From Bacillus sp. 123MFChir2 (lineage in GTDB: Bacteria > Bacillota > Bacilli > Bacillales > Bacillaceae_G), in the NCBI RefSeq assembly GCF_000383235.1, contig NZ_KB910928.1, positions 78,198-142,197 of the forward strand: a stretch of 64,000 nt of DNA. Direction: 5' to 3'. How positions within the stretch are numbered: position 1 is the first letter of the stretch; the number at the start of each line of letters is the position of its first letter. The notes beneath the pieces were generated by a model. It was not told where the DNA came from, made no database searches, and worked only from the letters and a program-made list of their open reading frames with translations. Shown in pieces: positions 53,107 through 62,475 of this stretch. The translations under genes and the position numbers were made by a program.

Positions 53107-54852
53107 GTTCGCCTTATTTCCTGGTTGTAAGAAAAACGATAAGACTAATGCAATTGCCGTTAAGATTGTTGCAATCCAGAATGCATCATTAATTCCGTTA
53201 ATAACGGATAACTTCGAAACTTGCCCAAATAGCATTTGTGAGCCTAATGCGTTTCCTGCCTGCGCTGATCCTGTCATTGTAGCCATTTGCGATAGTTTGT
53301 TTACGATAATTGGATTCGTTGTTGTAATTGCATTTGCATAGTCTGCCATATGATTTGTCGTTTGCTGCGTCATAATTGTAATTAATAACGCAGTTCCAAT
53401 GGAGCCCGCAACTTGTCTTGATGTATTTTGCGTTGCTGTTCCATGAGAAATAAGTTTCATTGGCAGAGCATTCATCCCCGCTGTCATGATTGGCATCATG
53501 ATAAACGACATCCCAAACGAACGAATAATATAGTCTCTCATAATTTCACTATAAGGTGTCTCTAATGTTAAATGTGTAAATTGATATGTTGCATATGTTG
53601 TAAGGATTAATCCAAAAATAGCAAGTGGTCGAATGCCGTATCTATCAAATAATTTCCCGGCAAATGGCCCCATCATTCCCATGATTAAAGATCCTGGCAG
53701 AAGGAGTAACCCTGAATCAATTGGTGTAAATCCACGGATGTTTTGTAAATATACAGGAAGCAATATCATCCCGCCGTATAATGCCATCGTAACAACTACA
53801 TTGATTAAAAGCGTTGAAGTAAATGCCGAATAGCTGAATACACGCAGGTCTAACATTTTATTGTCAGTCGTTAACTGTCTCCAGACGAATAGACTGATTC
53901 CGATAATACCAATCACCATCGTAATGATAACTTCCGCGCTGCTCCAACCTTTATTCCCTGCCTCACTAAAACCATAAAGTAAGCTTCCAAGTCCGATACT
54001 AGAAGCAACTACACCGAAAGTATCTAGTGTTGCCTTCGTCACAGGCTGTTTCAATGTAAAATATTTTAGTGCTAATACGATAATAAGTAATCCAATGATA
54101 AACATGGCATAGAACATAACATTCCATGTGTAGTTTTGAATAATCCAGCCTGTAAGTGTTGGTCCAATGGCAGGTCCTAAAATCATCGCAATACCAAGCA
54201 GTCCCATCGCAGCCCCGCGCTTATGAGGCGGGAAGATAGTCATGAAAATATTCATTCCAACCGGCATTAAAATACCAGCACCTACTGCTTGAATAACACG
54301 CCCTGTCATCATCATCGTAAAGCTTCCAGATATCGCACAAATCATCGAACCTGCCGTAAAGAACAGCATAGCCGCTAGAAATAAGTTTCGATACGTAAAC
54401 CGTGAAACTAAAAATGCACTAATTGGCACTAATACCCCGTTCACCAACATAAATCCTGTTGTAAGCCACTGTGCGGTAGATGTTGATACATTAAATTCAT
54501 TCATTAATGCTGGCAAAGCAACGTTAATTAATGTTTGATTTAAAATTGAGACGAACATCCCGAAAATAAGAACAGCTAAGACGACTTTTACATTAAATTC
54601 AGGAAGCACCGTTTGAGAACGAGAAGCTTTCGGCTCCGTATCTTCCGCTTTTTGTTCTTGTTTTTCACCTGTTTCTTCTTCCGTAACTTTCGGTATTTCT
54701 TGTGTTCTTACTGCCTCTTTTTTATGATCTGAAACCCCTTGTGCTTGAACTGGTTCTTCTATCTCTTTTCCTTTTTTTCTAAATACACGATTTACAATAA
54801 TGAACACGACGATACATAAAAGAGCGTATCCTGCAATAAAGATCGAGGACAT
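53089..54852 (-). CDS. DHA2-family (EmrB/QacA) multidrug exporter with N-terminal extension
   Basis: This 587-residue, 14-helix MFS proton-drug antiporter has motif FVSILNQTLINVALPALMNE in helix 1, TAQWLTTGFMLVNGVLVP, and GRVIQAVGAGILMPVGMNIF (motif B/C). The usual start would lie near residue 85. Before it is an extra membrane helix (IFIAGYALLCIVVFIIVNRV) and a charged, Glu/Lys/Gln-rich linker (about 25-80), which is unusual for EmrB. The gene lies 13 bp after the HlyD gene, which supplies the periplasm-side adaptor. Confidence 0.9.
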   Translation of the reverse strand: MSSIFIAGYALLCIVVFIIVNRVFRKKGKEIEEPVQAQGVSDHKKEAVRTQEIPKVTEEETGEKQEQKAEDTEPKASRSQTVLPEFNVKVVLAVLIFGMFVSILNQTLINVALPALMNEFNVSTSTAQWLTTGFMLVNGVLVPISAFLVSRFTYRNLFLAAMLFFTAGSMICAISGSFTMMMTGRVIQAVGAGILMPVGMNIFMTIFPPHKRGAAMGLLGIAMILGPAIGPTLTGWIIQNYTWNVMFYAMFIIGLLIIVLALKYFTLKQPVTKATLDTFGVVASSIGLGSLLYGFSEAGNKGWSSAEVIITMVIGIIGISLFVWRQLTTDNKMLDLRVFSYSAFTSTLLINVVVTMALYGGMILLPVYLQNIRGFTPIDSGLLLLPGSLIMGMMGPFAGKLFDRYGIRPLAIFGLILTTYATYQFTHLTLETPYSEIMRDYIIRSFGMSFIMMPIMTAGMNALPMKLISHGTATQNTSRQVAGSIGTALLITIMTQQTTNHMADYANAITTTNPIIVNKLSQMATMTGSAQAGNALGSQMLFGQVSKLSVINGINDAFWIATILTAIALVLSFFLQPGNKANKKAER

Positions 54853-54865
54853 ATTTCATTCCCCC

Positions 54866-55519
54866 TTACTTATGAATCCGAACTGTGACATTCATGCCTG
54901 GAACAATATTTAATGATTTACTATGATCTAATGAAATCTTAACAGGAATAACTTGTGTTACTTTCGTATAGTTCGCTGTTGCGTTGCTAGATGGTAACAT
55001 AGAGAATGTATTTGCTGTAGTTAAGCCAATTTGTTCTACTTTTCCTGTTAATGTCGTATCAGGATATGCATCTACATATACATCTACTTCTTGCCCTTTT
55101 TGGATCTCATCTACGTCTGTTTCTTTAATATTTGCCGTTACCCATAAATCACTCATATTGCAGGCATATGCAAGCGGTGTTCCCGGTGCAATATATGAAT
55201 CTTGCGTTGCATTCGATTGAACAAGCGTTGCATTTGCTGGAACTGTAATATCTACTTCTTGTGCAGCATTACCAGCGTTACTCATTACAGAACCTACTTT
55301 ATCACCAGCGTTATAATTTTTTCCTATTTCTGCCTTCCAACCTGTTAACTTCCCTGCGACTGGAGATGCAATAGGTACAACTTTTCCATCAATTTTTGCA
55401 TTATCCGTTTTTAAATAATTTGTTGATTGATTGTAATAATAATAACCAGCAAATCCGCCGCCAACTAATACAATCAACGTAACAATATTAATGATAATCA
55501 TTCTCCGAATTTGACTCAT
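54866..55519 (-). CDS. HlyD/EmrA-like membrane fusion protein
   Basis: The 217-residue adaptor has one N-terminal membrane helix (IIINIVTLIVLVGGGFAGYY) and a short biotinyl-lipoyl/barrel domain: KIDGKVVPIASPVAGKLTGW, then VTANIKETDVDEIQKGQEVD and VPGMNVTVRIHK. The long coiled-coil hairpin of EmrA is missing, as usual in Gram-positive members without an outer membrane. It is the first gene of the exporter unit, next to the divergent TetR gene. Confidence 0.88.
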   Translation of the reverse strand: MSQIRRMIIINIVTLIVLVGGGFAGYYYYNQSTNYLKTDNAKIDGKVVPIASPVAGKLTGWKAEIGKNYNAGDKVGSVMSNAGNAAQEVDITVPANATLVQSNATQDSYIAPGTPLAYACNMSDLWVTANIKETDVDEIQKGQEVDVYVDAYPDTTLTGKVEQIGLTTANTFSMLPSSNATANYTKVTQVIPVKISLDHSKSLNIVPGMNVTVRIHK

Positions 55520-55806
55520 TGTTTCCCTCTCCTTAGTTTTAATATTAATTGAATTTCTAATAAGTCCATCTCTCTTTTTAATTAATAAAGTTTACCATTC
55601 ACTTTGTTAAGGACTAATTTAAAAAAGACCCTTTGTCCACGCACAAAATCCCCTCCTTATCTTGTGCTAAGAAAAAGAATATCGTTTATAATTATAAATA
55701 ATTCGGTTCGAATGACAATCGACAATTTAATTCAATATGTTGTTTTTCCGACATTCCCATATATATATGTTGAAAAAATATAAAAAAACAAGCAAGGAGA
55801 ACGAAA
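55520..55806. promoter_or_regulatory. Divergent control region, hlyD and tetR
   Basis: Both genes read away from this AT-rich region, so their promoters and the TetR operator should lie here. I see AT-rich partial palindromes (for example ATTAATTGAATT near 55545) but no convincing 15-20 bp operator. The start codons have AGGAGAGG (hlyD side) and AAGGAG (tetR side) ribosome sites. Confidence 0.4.
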
Positions 55807-56418
55807 ATGTCTATTAAAAACTCAAACGATCCTCGCGTAAAACGAACGAGACAGGCAATACGTGATGCCCTTATATCTTTAATACATGAAAAAAGTTTCA
55901 ATAGCATTACCGTTCAGGATATTGCTGAAAAGGCAACTGTAAACCGTGCAACCTTTTATAGCCATTATTATGACAAATATGATCTACTAGACAAAAGCAT
56001 TGAAGAAATGCTAACAACATTAGCAGACATTCTCAAACCAAAAAAATTAGATAAGAATGAGTTTAAACTTACCCTCGATACTCCTCATCCTGTCTTTCTA
56101 TCTTTGTTTAGTCATATTGCTGAGAATGTTTTCTTTTATCAAGTGATGCTTGGGGCGAATGGGATTCCGAAGTTTTCCTCTCGAATGATGAAAGCAATTC
56201 AAACGAATTTACTTCTTAGCCTTTCTATTTCACAACCAAATGACGAGAAATTAGTTGTACCGCGTGATATCCTCATTAGTTATGTATCAGGTGCACATTT
56301 AGGAATGGTCATTTCTTGGCTCAAACAAAATATGCCATATACACCTCATTATATGGCCTTACAGCTAGCTCGTTTAATCATTTTAGGTCCGTATACAGCG
56401 GCTGGATTAGAGCAATGA
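55807..56418 (+). CDS. TetR/AcrR-family repressor
   Basis: The 203-residue regulator has an N-terminal helix-turn-helix: TRQAIRDALISLIHEKSFNS, then TVQDIAEKATVNRATFYSHY and DKYDLLDKSIEEML. The C-terminal part is a DUF-type ligand domain (LARLIILGPYTAAGLEQ). It is divergent from the hlyD/emrB-like exporter and is its likely repressor. Inducers are unknown. AAGGAG precedes the ATG. Confidence 0.88.
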   Translation: MSIKNSNDPRVKRTRQAIRDALISLIHEKSFNSITVQDIAEKATVNRATFYSHYYDKYDLLDKSIEEMLTTLADILKPKKLDKNEFKLTLDTPHPVFLSLFSHIAENVFFYQVMLGANGIPKFSSRMMKAIQTNLLLSLSISQPNDEKLVVPRDILISYVSGAHLGMVISWLKQNMPYTPHYMALQLARLIILGPYTAAGLEQ

Positions 56419-56452
56419 AAAGAGCGAAAGGAATGCCCTCTCGCTCTTTTTT
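56418..56452. terminator. Terminator shared by tetR and ysdC
   Basis: AAAAGAGCGA pairs with TCGCTCTTTT around 13 bases. Both convergent genes can use it. Confidence 0.8.
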
Positions 56453-56455
56453 CTA

Positions 56456-57541
56456 TTAATCAAATGTAATGTTATGTACAGCTTCATTATCAAGACGTTT
56501 CACAACTTCTACAATTAACTTCACTGTATTTTCATAATCATCGCGATGTAACATTGCCGCATGGGAATGAATATAGCGAGTTGCAATGGTAATTGCCATT
56601 GCTGGAATACCGTCTACAGAAATATGAATTGCTCCTGCATCCGTTCCGCCGCCAGGAAGAGCATCATATTGATACGGAATATTTAATTCATCTGCTACGC
56701 CAACAACAAAGTCACGAAGACCTTTATGCCCAACGATAGATGCATCGTATAAAATAATTTGTGGGCCATCACCCATTTTTCCTTGTGCTTCTTTTTCGCT
56801 TACTCCTGGTGTATCACCAGCGATTCCAACATCTACTGCAAATGCGATATCTGGTTGAATATAATGTGCAGATGTTTTCGCCCCGCGAAGACCTACTTCT
56901 TCTTGTACTGTTCCAACACCGTATACAATGTTTGGATGCTTTTCATCTTTTAATTGTTTTAAAACATCGATTGCAATTGCGCAGCCAATACGGTTGTCCC
57001 AAGCTTTTGCAAGTAACATTTTTTCATTTTTCATTACTTGGAATTCGAAATATGGTACAACTTGATCTCCTGGACGCACGCCCCATTCCAATGCTTCTTC
57101 TTTACTAGAAGCACCAATATCAATAAACATATCTTTAATATCAACTGGTTTTTTACGAACTTCCACTGGTAAAATGTGCGGTGGTTTTGAACCAATGACA
57201 CCCGTTACATCACCTTTGCTCGTAACAATTGTTACGCGCTGTGCTAACATAACTTGTGACCACCAGCCGCCAACTGTTTGAAAGCGTAAGAAACCTTTAT
57301 CATCAATTTGCGTAATCATAAAACCAACTTCATCTAAATGACCGGCTACCATAATTTTTGGACCATTGCCGTCACCAATTTTTTTCGCAACTAAGCTTCC
57401 TAAGTTATCTGTTGATACTTCATCAGCAAACGGTGCGATATATTTCTTCATTACTTCACGAGGCTCGCGTTCGTTTCCAGCAATCCCGCGTGCATCTGTT
57501 AGTTCTTTTAGCATCGTCAAGGTCGCATCTAGTTTTGTCAT
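56456..57541 (-). CDS. ysdC: M42-family metallo-aminopeptidase
   Basis: This cytosolic two-metal aminopeptidase of 361 residues has metal-ligand motifs [12 protein letters not shown] (first His and Asp), [12 protein letters not shown] (bridging Asp), [14 protein letters not shown] (catalytic Glu pair), [12 protein letters not shown] and the last His in [10 protein letters not shown]. The peptide-trimming role is inferred from the glutamyl-aminopeptidase/TET family. The position near rplT matches B. subtilis ysdC. Confidence 0.92.
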   Translation of the reverse strand: MTKLDATLTMLKELTDARGIAGNEREPREVMKKYIAPFADEVSTDNLGSLVAKKIGDGNGPKIMVAGHLDEVGFMITQIDDKGFLRFQTVGGWWSQVMLAQRVTIVTSKGDVTGVIGSKPPHILPVEVRKKPVDIKDMFIDIGASSKEEALEWGVRPGDQVVPYFEFQVMKNEKMLLAKAWDNRIGCAIAIDVLKQLKDEKHPNIVYGVGTVQEEVGLRGAKTSAHYIQPDIAFAVDVGIAGDTPGVSEKEAQGKMGDGPQIILYDASIVGHKGLRDFVVGVADELNIPYQYDALPGGGTDAGAIHISVDGIPAMAITIATRYIHSHAAMLHRDDYENTVKLIVEVVKRLDNEAVHNITFD

Positions 57542-57612
57542 TGGACAATGTCCTCCTTTTTCTTCATCTCTTCAATTATACAAGAGCGGAAAAGAATGTT
57601 CAAAAAATTCCA

Positions 57613-58104
57613 TCAATACCCTTCTGTTTGACGTTGATGATTTACTTCATTTTTATCTACATATGCTTTCTCAATCTCTTCTTGTTCAAAATCAAGCGCT
57701 TGTCCTAAACGAAGATAGCTCGTAAACAATTCAATGTAATTTGTAATAGATGGCTGTTCATTAAAGCGAATTGCTTTCGCATATACATCTAAGAAAATTT
57801 CTACTTGCGTTTTATTTGTTAGTGCACATTTATAAAACAAGAAGTTTTTATCAATTCCTAAATCGATTCCAATAGATAAAATAAAATGCAGCCCATCTAC
57901 GTATTCTTCTAGTACAACTTGACGCTCAGATGCTGGCTTGTTACTCCAATATTTAAAGCAGCGTGTTTCATTTGCAAGTTCACCAATTTCTACAAGAAGT
58001 GCTAGCATTTTTTCTTTTAATAATTTTTTCGGTTCTAAATTATGTTCTTTCGTAATACGATCATCTAATTCTTTTTGTAGTTTAAATAATTGTAGTAAAT
58101 CCAA
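57613..58104 (-). CDS. Dimeric all-alpha dUTP diphosphatase
   Basis: This cytosolic 163-residue enzyme hydrolyses dUTP (or dUDP) to dUMP, lowering uracil in DNA. It has the MazG-type metal motifs E-x-x-E in LLVEIGELANETR and E-x-x-D in LEEYVDGLHFIL, and a KELDDRI start region. The TTG at 58104 is chosen because AAGGAGGAG lies eight bases upstream; the longer frame to 58122 would include the ribosome site. Confidence 0.85.
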   Translation of the reverse strand: MDLLQLFKLQKELDDRITKEHNLEPKKLLKEKMLALLVEIGELANETRCFKYWSNKPASERQVVLEEYVDGLHFILSIGIDLGIDKNFLFYKCALTNKTQVEIFLDVYAKAIRFNEQPSITNYIELFTSYLRLGQALDFEQEEIEKAYVDKNEVNHQRQTEGY

Positions 58105-58289
58105 AACGTACTCCTCCTTCAATATCGTATAAGCTTACTCGATATTGCTCCATTCTAATGGTAAATATAAACAAATAACCTAGTTATATTCTTACATTAT
58201 AACAGCGCTAGTTTCGTGTGGAAAGACAAGATTGTCTGAAGTCAAGCACCCTATTCACAGCATATTTCATATATATCTATCGTGACCAC

Positions 58290-58406
58290 TCAGTCACTTT
58301 ATAAAAAACAACGACAGAAAAGCATTTTTCAAATGGTCCTGAGGGGCTGGCCATGTACAGGAGCGGTCAGGAGGTTTTATGTAAGGCTTTTAACTCGTAT
58401 ATATAA
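58290..58406 (-). repeat. Dispersed intergenic repeat, inverted divergent copy
   Basis: On the minus strand this has a TATATATACGAG end, a CTCCTGACCGCTCCTGTACA segment and ATGGCCAGCCCCTCAGG. It keeps the core hairpin (CTGACC with GGCCAG) but the flanks are strongly changed. It faces the copy at 58485-58685. Confidence 0.5.
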
Positions 58407-58452
58407 ATAAACATAAAAATCCAGAGAATCTCTCCGATTTTTCATGTTTATT
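58407..58452. other. Long hairpin between two repeat copies
   Basis: AATAAACAT pairs with ATGTTTATT, with inner AAAATC/GATTTT and AGAGA/TCTCT pairing. It may stop read-through from either side. No T run makes it a firm terminator. Confidence 0.45.
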
Positions 58453-58484
58453 CTTCTATATTATTGAAACTTTTATGCTTACTT

Positions 58485-58685
58485 TGTCATAGCTATAAGC
58501 CCAACTTGGCTTTCCAACATACAAATCACCGCCACGCTGATCAAAAAGTGACCTACCACTTTCTTTCTCCCTTTGTTTGAACATCGCACGTGGCAGAAAT
58601 AGGCACTGACCGCTTCTACGCATAGCCAGACACTCTCGACCAACAAAAAAGAAAAGGGCTTTTGGGTTTTAACTTGGATTTATCT
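58485..58685 (+). repeat. Dispersed intergenic repeat, near full-length copy
   Basis: It has TTTCCAACATACAAATCACC, an AAAAAGTGACC segment, TTTGTTTGAACATCGCACGT, GGCAGAAATAGGCACTGACC, GCTTCTACGCATAGCCAG, CTCTCGACCAAC and an A/G-rich block. It lies after the rplT terminator, in the same relation to a 3' end as the copies after sdhB and uvrC. Confidence 0.7.
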
Positions 58686-58687
58686 AT

Positions 58688-58722
58688 AAAAAAATCCTTA
58701 GGAACAATGTCCTAAGGATTTT
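58688..58722 (-). terminator. Terminator of infC-rpmI-rplT
   Basis: AAAAATCCTTAG pairs with CTAAGGATTTTT (one offset) around eight bases, with U residues following on the minus strand. Confidence 0.85.
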
Positions 58723-58729
58723 TGATCAA

Positions 58730-59089
58730 TTACTTGTTTAAAGCAGTTTTAGCAGCTGTTGCTAATTCAGCGAAAGCTTTTTCGTCATAAACAGCTAGGT
58801 CAGCAAGCATTTTGCGGTTTACTTCGATACCAGCAAGCTTAAGACCATTCATTAAACGGCTGTAAGAAAGACCGTTCATACGAGCAGCTGCGTTAATACG
58901 AGTGATCCATAATTTACGGAAGTCACGTTTCTTTTGACGACGGTCACGGAACGCATACATTAAAGATTTCATTACTTGTTGGTTAGCAACTTTGTATAAT
59001 GTATGTTTAGAACCGTAGTAACCTTTTGCTAATTTAATAATTTTTTTACGACGTTGACGAGTAACCGTACCACCTTTTACTCTTGGCAT
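58730..59089 (-). CDS. rplT: 50S ribosomal protein L20
   Basis: This 119-residue rRNA-binding protein is needed for early 50S assembly. It has the basic N-terminal tail [19 protein letters not shown] and the globular domain [20 protein letters not shown]. It is the last gene of infC-rpmI-rplT. L20 also represses this operon by binding its leader in Bacillus. GGAGGGAA precedes the ATG. Confidence 0.98.
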   Translation of the reverse strand: MPRVKGGTVTRQRRKKIIKLAKGYYGSKHTLYKVANQQVMKSLMYAFRDRRQKKRDFRKLWITRINAAARMNGLSYSRLMNGLKLAGIEVNRKMLADLAVYDEKAFAELATAAKTALNK

Positions 59090-59129
59090 ATTATTTCCCT
59101 CCTAGATATCTATCTGAACAAAATATGAA

Positions 59130-59327
59130 TTACATGTTGTCAAGCATTTGACGAATACGTTTGAAGTCACCAGCGCTTACTACACCAGCTTTACGTAATT
59201 TACGTTTAGCTTTTGTAGATTTGTTAGCGAATAAGTGGCTTGTGTAAGCGTGAGAACGCTTTAGTTTACCAGATCCTGTTTTTTTGAAACGCTTTGCAGC
59301 GCCGCGGTGAGTTTTCTGTTTAGGCAT
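59130..59327 (-). CDS. rpmI: 50S ribosomal protein L35
   Basis: This small basic 65-residue protein of the large ribosomal subunit has the family start [20 protein letters not shown] and the [20 protein letters not shown] block. AGGAGG precedes the ATG. It lies between infC and rplT, as in all Bacillus. Confidence 0.98.
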   Translation of the reverse strand: MPKQKTHRGAAKRFKKTGSGKLKRSHAYTSHLFANKSTKAKRKLRKAGVVSAGDFKRIRQMLDNM

Positions 59328-59348
59328 AGTGATTTCCTCCTCTATTTA

Positions 59349-59864
59349 TTACTTATCATTTTTCGGTGCTAAAACTAAGAACATACTGCGTCCTTCCATT
59401 TTCGGCTTAGATTCAATTGTACTAACTTCAGCACAAGCTTCAGAGAAGCGATCTAAAACACGTTGACCGATTTCTTTATGAGTAATGGCACGACCCTTAA
59501 AGCGAATAGATGCTTTAACTTTGTCGCCTTTCTCCAAGAATTTAATAGCATTACGAAGTTTTGTGTTAAAGTCATGTTCATCAATTGTTGGACTTAAACG
59601 TACTTCTTTCATACTAATGATCTTTTGATTTTTGCGCTGCTCTTTTTCTTTCTTTTGTTGCTCAAAGCGGAATTTTCCGTAGTCCATAATACGGCATACT
59701 GGTGGTTTCGCATTTGGAGCAACTAATACTAGATCAAGATTTACGTTTGCAGCCATATCTAATGCTTCTTGACGAGACTTAATTCCAAGTTGATCACCAT
59801 TTGCACCAACTAAACGTACTTCACGTGCACGAATTTGCTCGTTAATCATCATGTCCTTGCTAAT
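59349..59864 (-). CDS. infC: Translation initiation factor IF-3, AUU start
   Basis: IF-3 binds the 30S subunit and checks start codons. The 171-residue product begins at ATT ([18 protein letters not shown]), seven bases after GGAGGTGG. AUU starts are a known infC feature that lets IF-3 regulate itself, and no ATG or GTG with a ribosome site exists nearby. The N-domain ([20 protein letters not shown]) and C-domain ([17 protein letters not shown]) are complete. The longer frame to 59948 runs into the attenuator hairpin. Confidence 0.96.
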   Translation of the reverse strand: MSKDMMINEQIRAREVRLVGANGDQLGIKSRQEALDMAANVNLDLVLVAPNAKPPVCRIMDYGKFRFEQQKKEKEQRKNQKIISMKEVRLSPTIDEHDFNTKLRNAIKFLEKGDKVKASIRFKGRAITHKEIGQRVLDRFSEACAEVSTIESKPKMEGRSMFLVLAPKNDK

Positions 59865-59879
59865 AGTAAGCCACCTCCA

Positions 59880-60067
59880 AGGTTTTATGGGAATACGTTT
59901 TGGGAAGGAAGAACCCAAACAAAAAGTGCGGGCACACAGGGCACCCACACTTATAATATCTCTAGTAAGAAATACTTACCTGCCAACTGCTTTCGCGTCA
60001 ATCAGGTGAGAAGCGGGTGCTTCTACTTGTTCCACAAATCCGTATTCTATTATCCTTGATGATTTTA
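59880..60067 (-). promoter_or_regulatory. infC operon leader with attenuator (L20-type leader)
   Basis: The leader of about 190 nt is GC-rich and structured. Near its end, AAGTGTGGGTGC and GCACCGCACTT-like arms (59924-59935 with 59941-59952, one mismatch) form a stem with a five-base loop and a following U5, an intrinsic terminator before the infC ribosome site. In Bacillus, L20 is known to bind such a leader and cause early termination. The L20 site itself is not proven here. Confidence 0.8.
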
Positions 60068-60090
60068 TCATAGGACATAATGCATGTCAA
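60062..60090 (-). promoter_or_regulatory. Sigma-A promoter of infC-rpmI-rplT
   Basis: TTGACA (60085-60090), exactly 17 bp, TAAAAT (60062-60067) on the minus strand. Predicted start near 60055. Confidence 0.8.
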
Positions 60091-60203
60091 GAAGCTCTAC
60101 TTCTTAAGTAACAACAAAAAATATTGTAACAAACAAAATGAATACATGCAACATTTTTTTACACAAAGCAGCCTTTGGTTCTTATTACCAACTATAAGCG
60201 TAC

Positions 60204-60233
60204 AAAAAAGCCGCGGACGAACCGCGACTTTTT
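60204..60233 (-). terminator. Terminator of thrS
   Basis: AAAAAGCCGCGG pairs with CCGCGACTTTTT (one mismatch) around five bases. U residues follow on the minus strand. Confidence 0.85.
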
Positions 60234-60234
60234 C

Positions 60235-62166
60235 TTATCTTTTTCCTTCAACTTTAATTAAGTCGATGAAAGCATCTAATGAGATTGTTTCTGATTTTTG
60301 TTCACCATATTTACGTACGTTTACACCAGTTTCAGCAACTTCATTGTCACCTACTACAAGCATATACGGAATTTTTTGCATTTGTGCCTCGCGGATTTTG
60401 TAACCAATTTTCTCGTCACGAGTATCCACTTCAACACGAATGCCAACACGTTGCAATTCTTCTTGCACTTTCTTCGCATAGTCTAAATGTACTTGCGGAG
60501 AAACTGGAATTACTTGTACTTGAACCGGCGCTAACCATGTTGGGAATGCCCCTTTGTACTCTTCAATTAAGAAGGCAACAAAGCGTTCCATAGTTGATAC
60601 AACACCGCGGTGAATAACAACTGGGCGATGATGCTTACCGTCTTCACCGATGTAAGTTAACTCAAAGCGTTCTGGAAGTAAGAAGTCTAATTGTACAGTT
60701 GAAAGTGTTTCGTCTTTTCCAAGCGCAGTGCGAACTTGTACGTCAAGTTTCGGACCGTAGAATGCCGCTTCACCTTCTGCTTCATAGTACTCAAGACCCA
60801 TTTCATCCATAGCCTCTTTTAACATTGATTGTGCTTTTTCCCACATTTCATCGTCATCATAATACTTTTTAGTATCTTCTGGATCACGGTAAGATAAACG
60901 GAATGAATAATTTTCTAAATCGAAATCCTTGTATACTTCTAGAGTTAAGTTTACAACGCGTTTTAACTCTTCTTTAATTTGATCTGGACGAACGAAAATG
61001 TGCGCATCATTTAAAGTCATCCCGCGGACACGTTGTAAGCCAGATAGCGCACCAGACATTTCATAACGGTGCATTGTTCCAAGCTCCGCAATACGAATTG
61101 GTAATTCACGATAGCTGTGGATATCGTTTCTATATACCATCATATGGTGAGGGCAGTTCATCGGACGAAGTACTAATTCTTCATTATCCATTTCCATTGA
61201 TGGGAACATGCCATCTCGGTAGTGATTCCAGTGACCAGAAGTTTCATAAAGCTCTCGGCTTCCTAGTACCGGAGTATATACGTGGTCATACCCTAAGCTT
61301 ACTTCTTTATCAACAATGTAACGCTCGATAATACGGCGGATTGTTGCACCTTTTGGTAACCAAAGTGGTAAGCCTTGTCCTACTTTTTGGCTATTTGTAA
61401 ATAGTTTTAATTCTTTACCTAATTTACGATGGTCACGCTCTTTCGCTTCTTCAAGCATACGTAAGTGCTCATCTAATTCTGCTTTTTTCACGAATGCAGT
61501 GCCGTAAATACGTTGTAACATTTTGTTGTTGCTATCTCCGCGCCAGTAAGCACCTGCCACGCTTAACAATTTAAATACTTTAATTTTCCCTGTAGACGGA
61601 AGATGAATACCGCGGCAAAGGTCGAAGAATTCGCCTTGTTCATAAATTGAAATAACCGCATCTTCTGGAAGATCGTTAATTAATTCTAATTTTAGTTCAT
61701 CCCCATTTTCTTCATAACGACGAAGTGCTTCCGCACGCGGTACTTCATGACGAACGATTTCTAAGTTCTCGTTCACAATCTTTTGCATTTCTTTTTCGAT
61801 TTTTGGGAAATCTTCAACTGTAATCGCGTATTCCATATCGATATCATAGTAGAAGCCATTTTCAATTACAGGCCCAATTCCAAGCTTCACATCTTTATAT
61901 AAACGCTTTAATGCTTGCGCTAATAAGTGAGCTGTTGAGTGGCGTAAAATATATAGCCCTTCTTCAGAATCTAATGTAATGATAGAAATTGCACCATCTT
62001 GCTCAATTGGTGTAAGTAAGTCTACCATTTCCTCATTTAATTTCCCTGCAATCGCTTTTTTCTTTAAGCCAGGGCTAATAGAAGCAGCAATGTCTTCAGT
62101 TGTTGTTCCTTTTGGAAATTCCTTCACAGCTCCGTCTGGAAATGTGATTTTTACTACATCTGCCAT
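60235..62166 (-). CDS. thrS: Threonyl-tRNA synthetase
   Basis: This class II synthetase charges tRNA-Thr. The 643 residues have a TGS domain (about 1-62), the editing domain with [15 protein letters not shown] and a Cys-containing [13 protein letters not shown], the catalytic core with [11 protein letters not shown] (zinc Cys and His), motif 2 [20 protein letters not shown] and motif 3 [19 protein letters not shown], and a C-terminal anticodon domain. The gene is full length and controlled by an ACC T-box leader. Confidence 0.98.
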   Translation of the reverse strand: MADVVKITFPDGAVKEFPKGTTTEDIAASISPGLKKKAIAGKLNEEMVDLLTPIEQDGAISIITLDSEEGLYILRHSTAHLLAQALKRLYKDVKLGIGPVIENGFYYDIDMEYAITVEDFPKIEKEMQKIVNENLEIVRHEVPRAEALRRYEENGDELKLELINDLPEDAVISIYEQGEFFDLCRGIHLPSTGKIKVFKLLSVAGAYWRGDSNNKMLQRIYGTAFVKKAELDEHLRMLEEAKERDHRKLGKELKLFTNSQKVGQGLPLWLPKGATIRRIIERYIVDKEVSLGYDHVYTPVLGSRELYETSGHWNHYRDGMFPSMEMDNEELVLRPMNCPHHMMVYRNDIHSYRELPIRIAELGTMHRYEMSGALSGLQRVRGMTLNDAHIFVRPDQIKEELKRVVNLTLEVYKDFDLENYSFRLSYRDPEDTKKYYDDDEMWEKAQSMLKEAMDEMGLEYYEAEGEAAFYGPKLDVQVRTALGKDETLSTVQLDFLLPERFELTYIGEDGKHHRPVVIHRGVVSTMERFVAFLIEEYKGAFPTWLAPVQVQVIPVSPQVHLDYAKKVQEELQRVGIRVEVDTRDEKIGYKIREAQMQKIPYMLVVGDNEVAETGVNVRKYGEQKSETISLDAFIDLIKVEGKR

Positions 62167-62189
62167 CTTTAGTCACTCCTTTTTCATAG

Positions 62190-62445
62190 TCAAAATAAAA
62201 AACACCCATCCCTATAAAAAGGGACGAGTGTTGAATTCGCGGTTCCACCCTTGTTCCAGCCAACACATTGTTAACTGCTCAAGTACATGATAACGGCACT
62301 TGCCGTCAGCAATTACTAGACATTCGTTCACTGCTGAAGTTTAGAGGTGGTAAGTAATAATCTCGTATTAAGAAGCTCACAGCCTAAGGCTTCTCTCTCT
62401 GAGAATCGTAGATAACTACTCATGTCCTCATCGTAACATTTCGAT
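62190..62445 (-). promoter_or_regulatory. T-box riboswitch leader of thrS, specifier ACC
   Basis: On the minus strand the stem-I start (TTACGATGAGGACATGAGTAG) is followed by ATTACTTACCACCTC with Thr codon ACC at 62349-62351. The T-box GGGTGGAACCGCG lies at 62238-62250. The terminator pairs ACACTCGTCCC with GGGATGGGTGT, then U6 (62198-62232). Confidence 0.94.
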
Positions 62446-62475
62446 GTATTTTCGTGTATGTACGTAATTATATGC

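Noticed and set aside
58140-58730. CRISPR array or tRNA cluster in the repeat-rich gap before rplT
   Set aside because: The repeats are few, long, unequally spaced and in both orientations, with no spacer pattern and no cloverleaf.
59865-59948. N-terminal extension of IF-3
   Set aside because: It would translate the attenuator hairpin; the ATT at 59864 with GGAGGTGG agrees with the known infC start.
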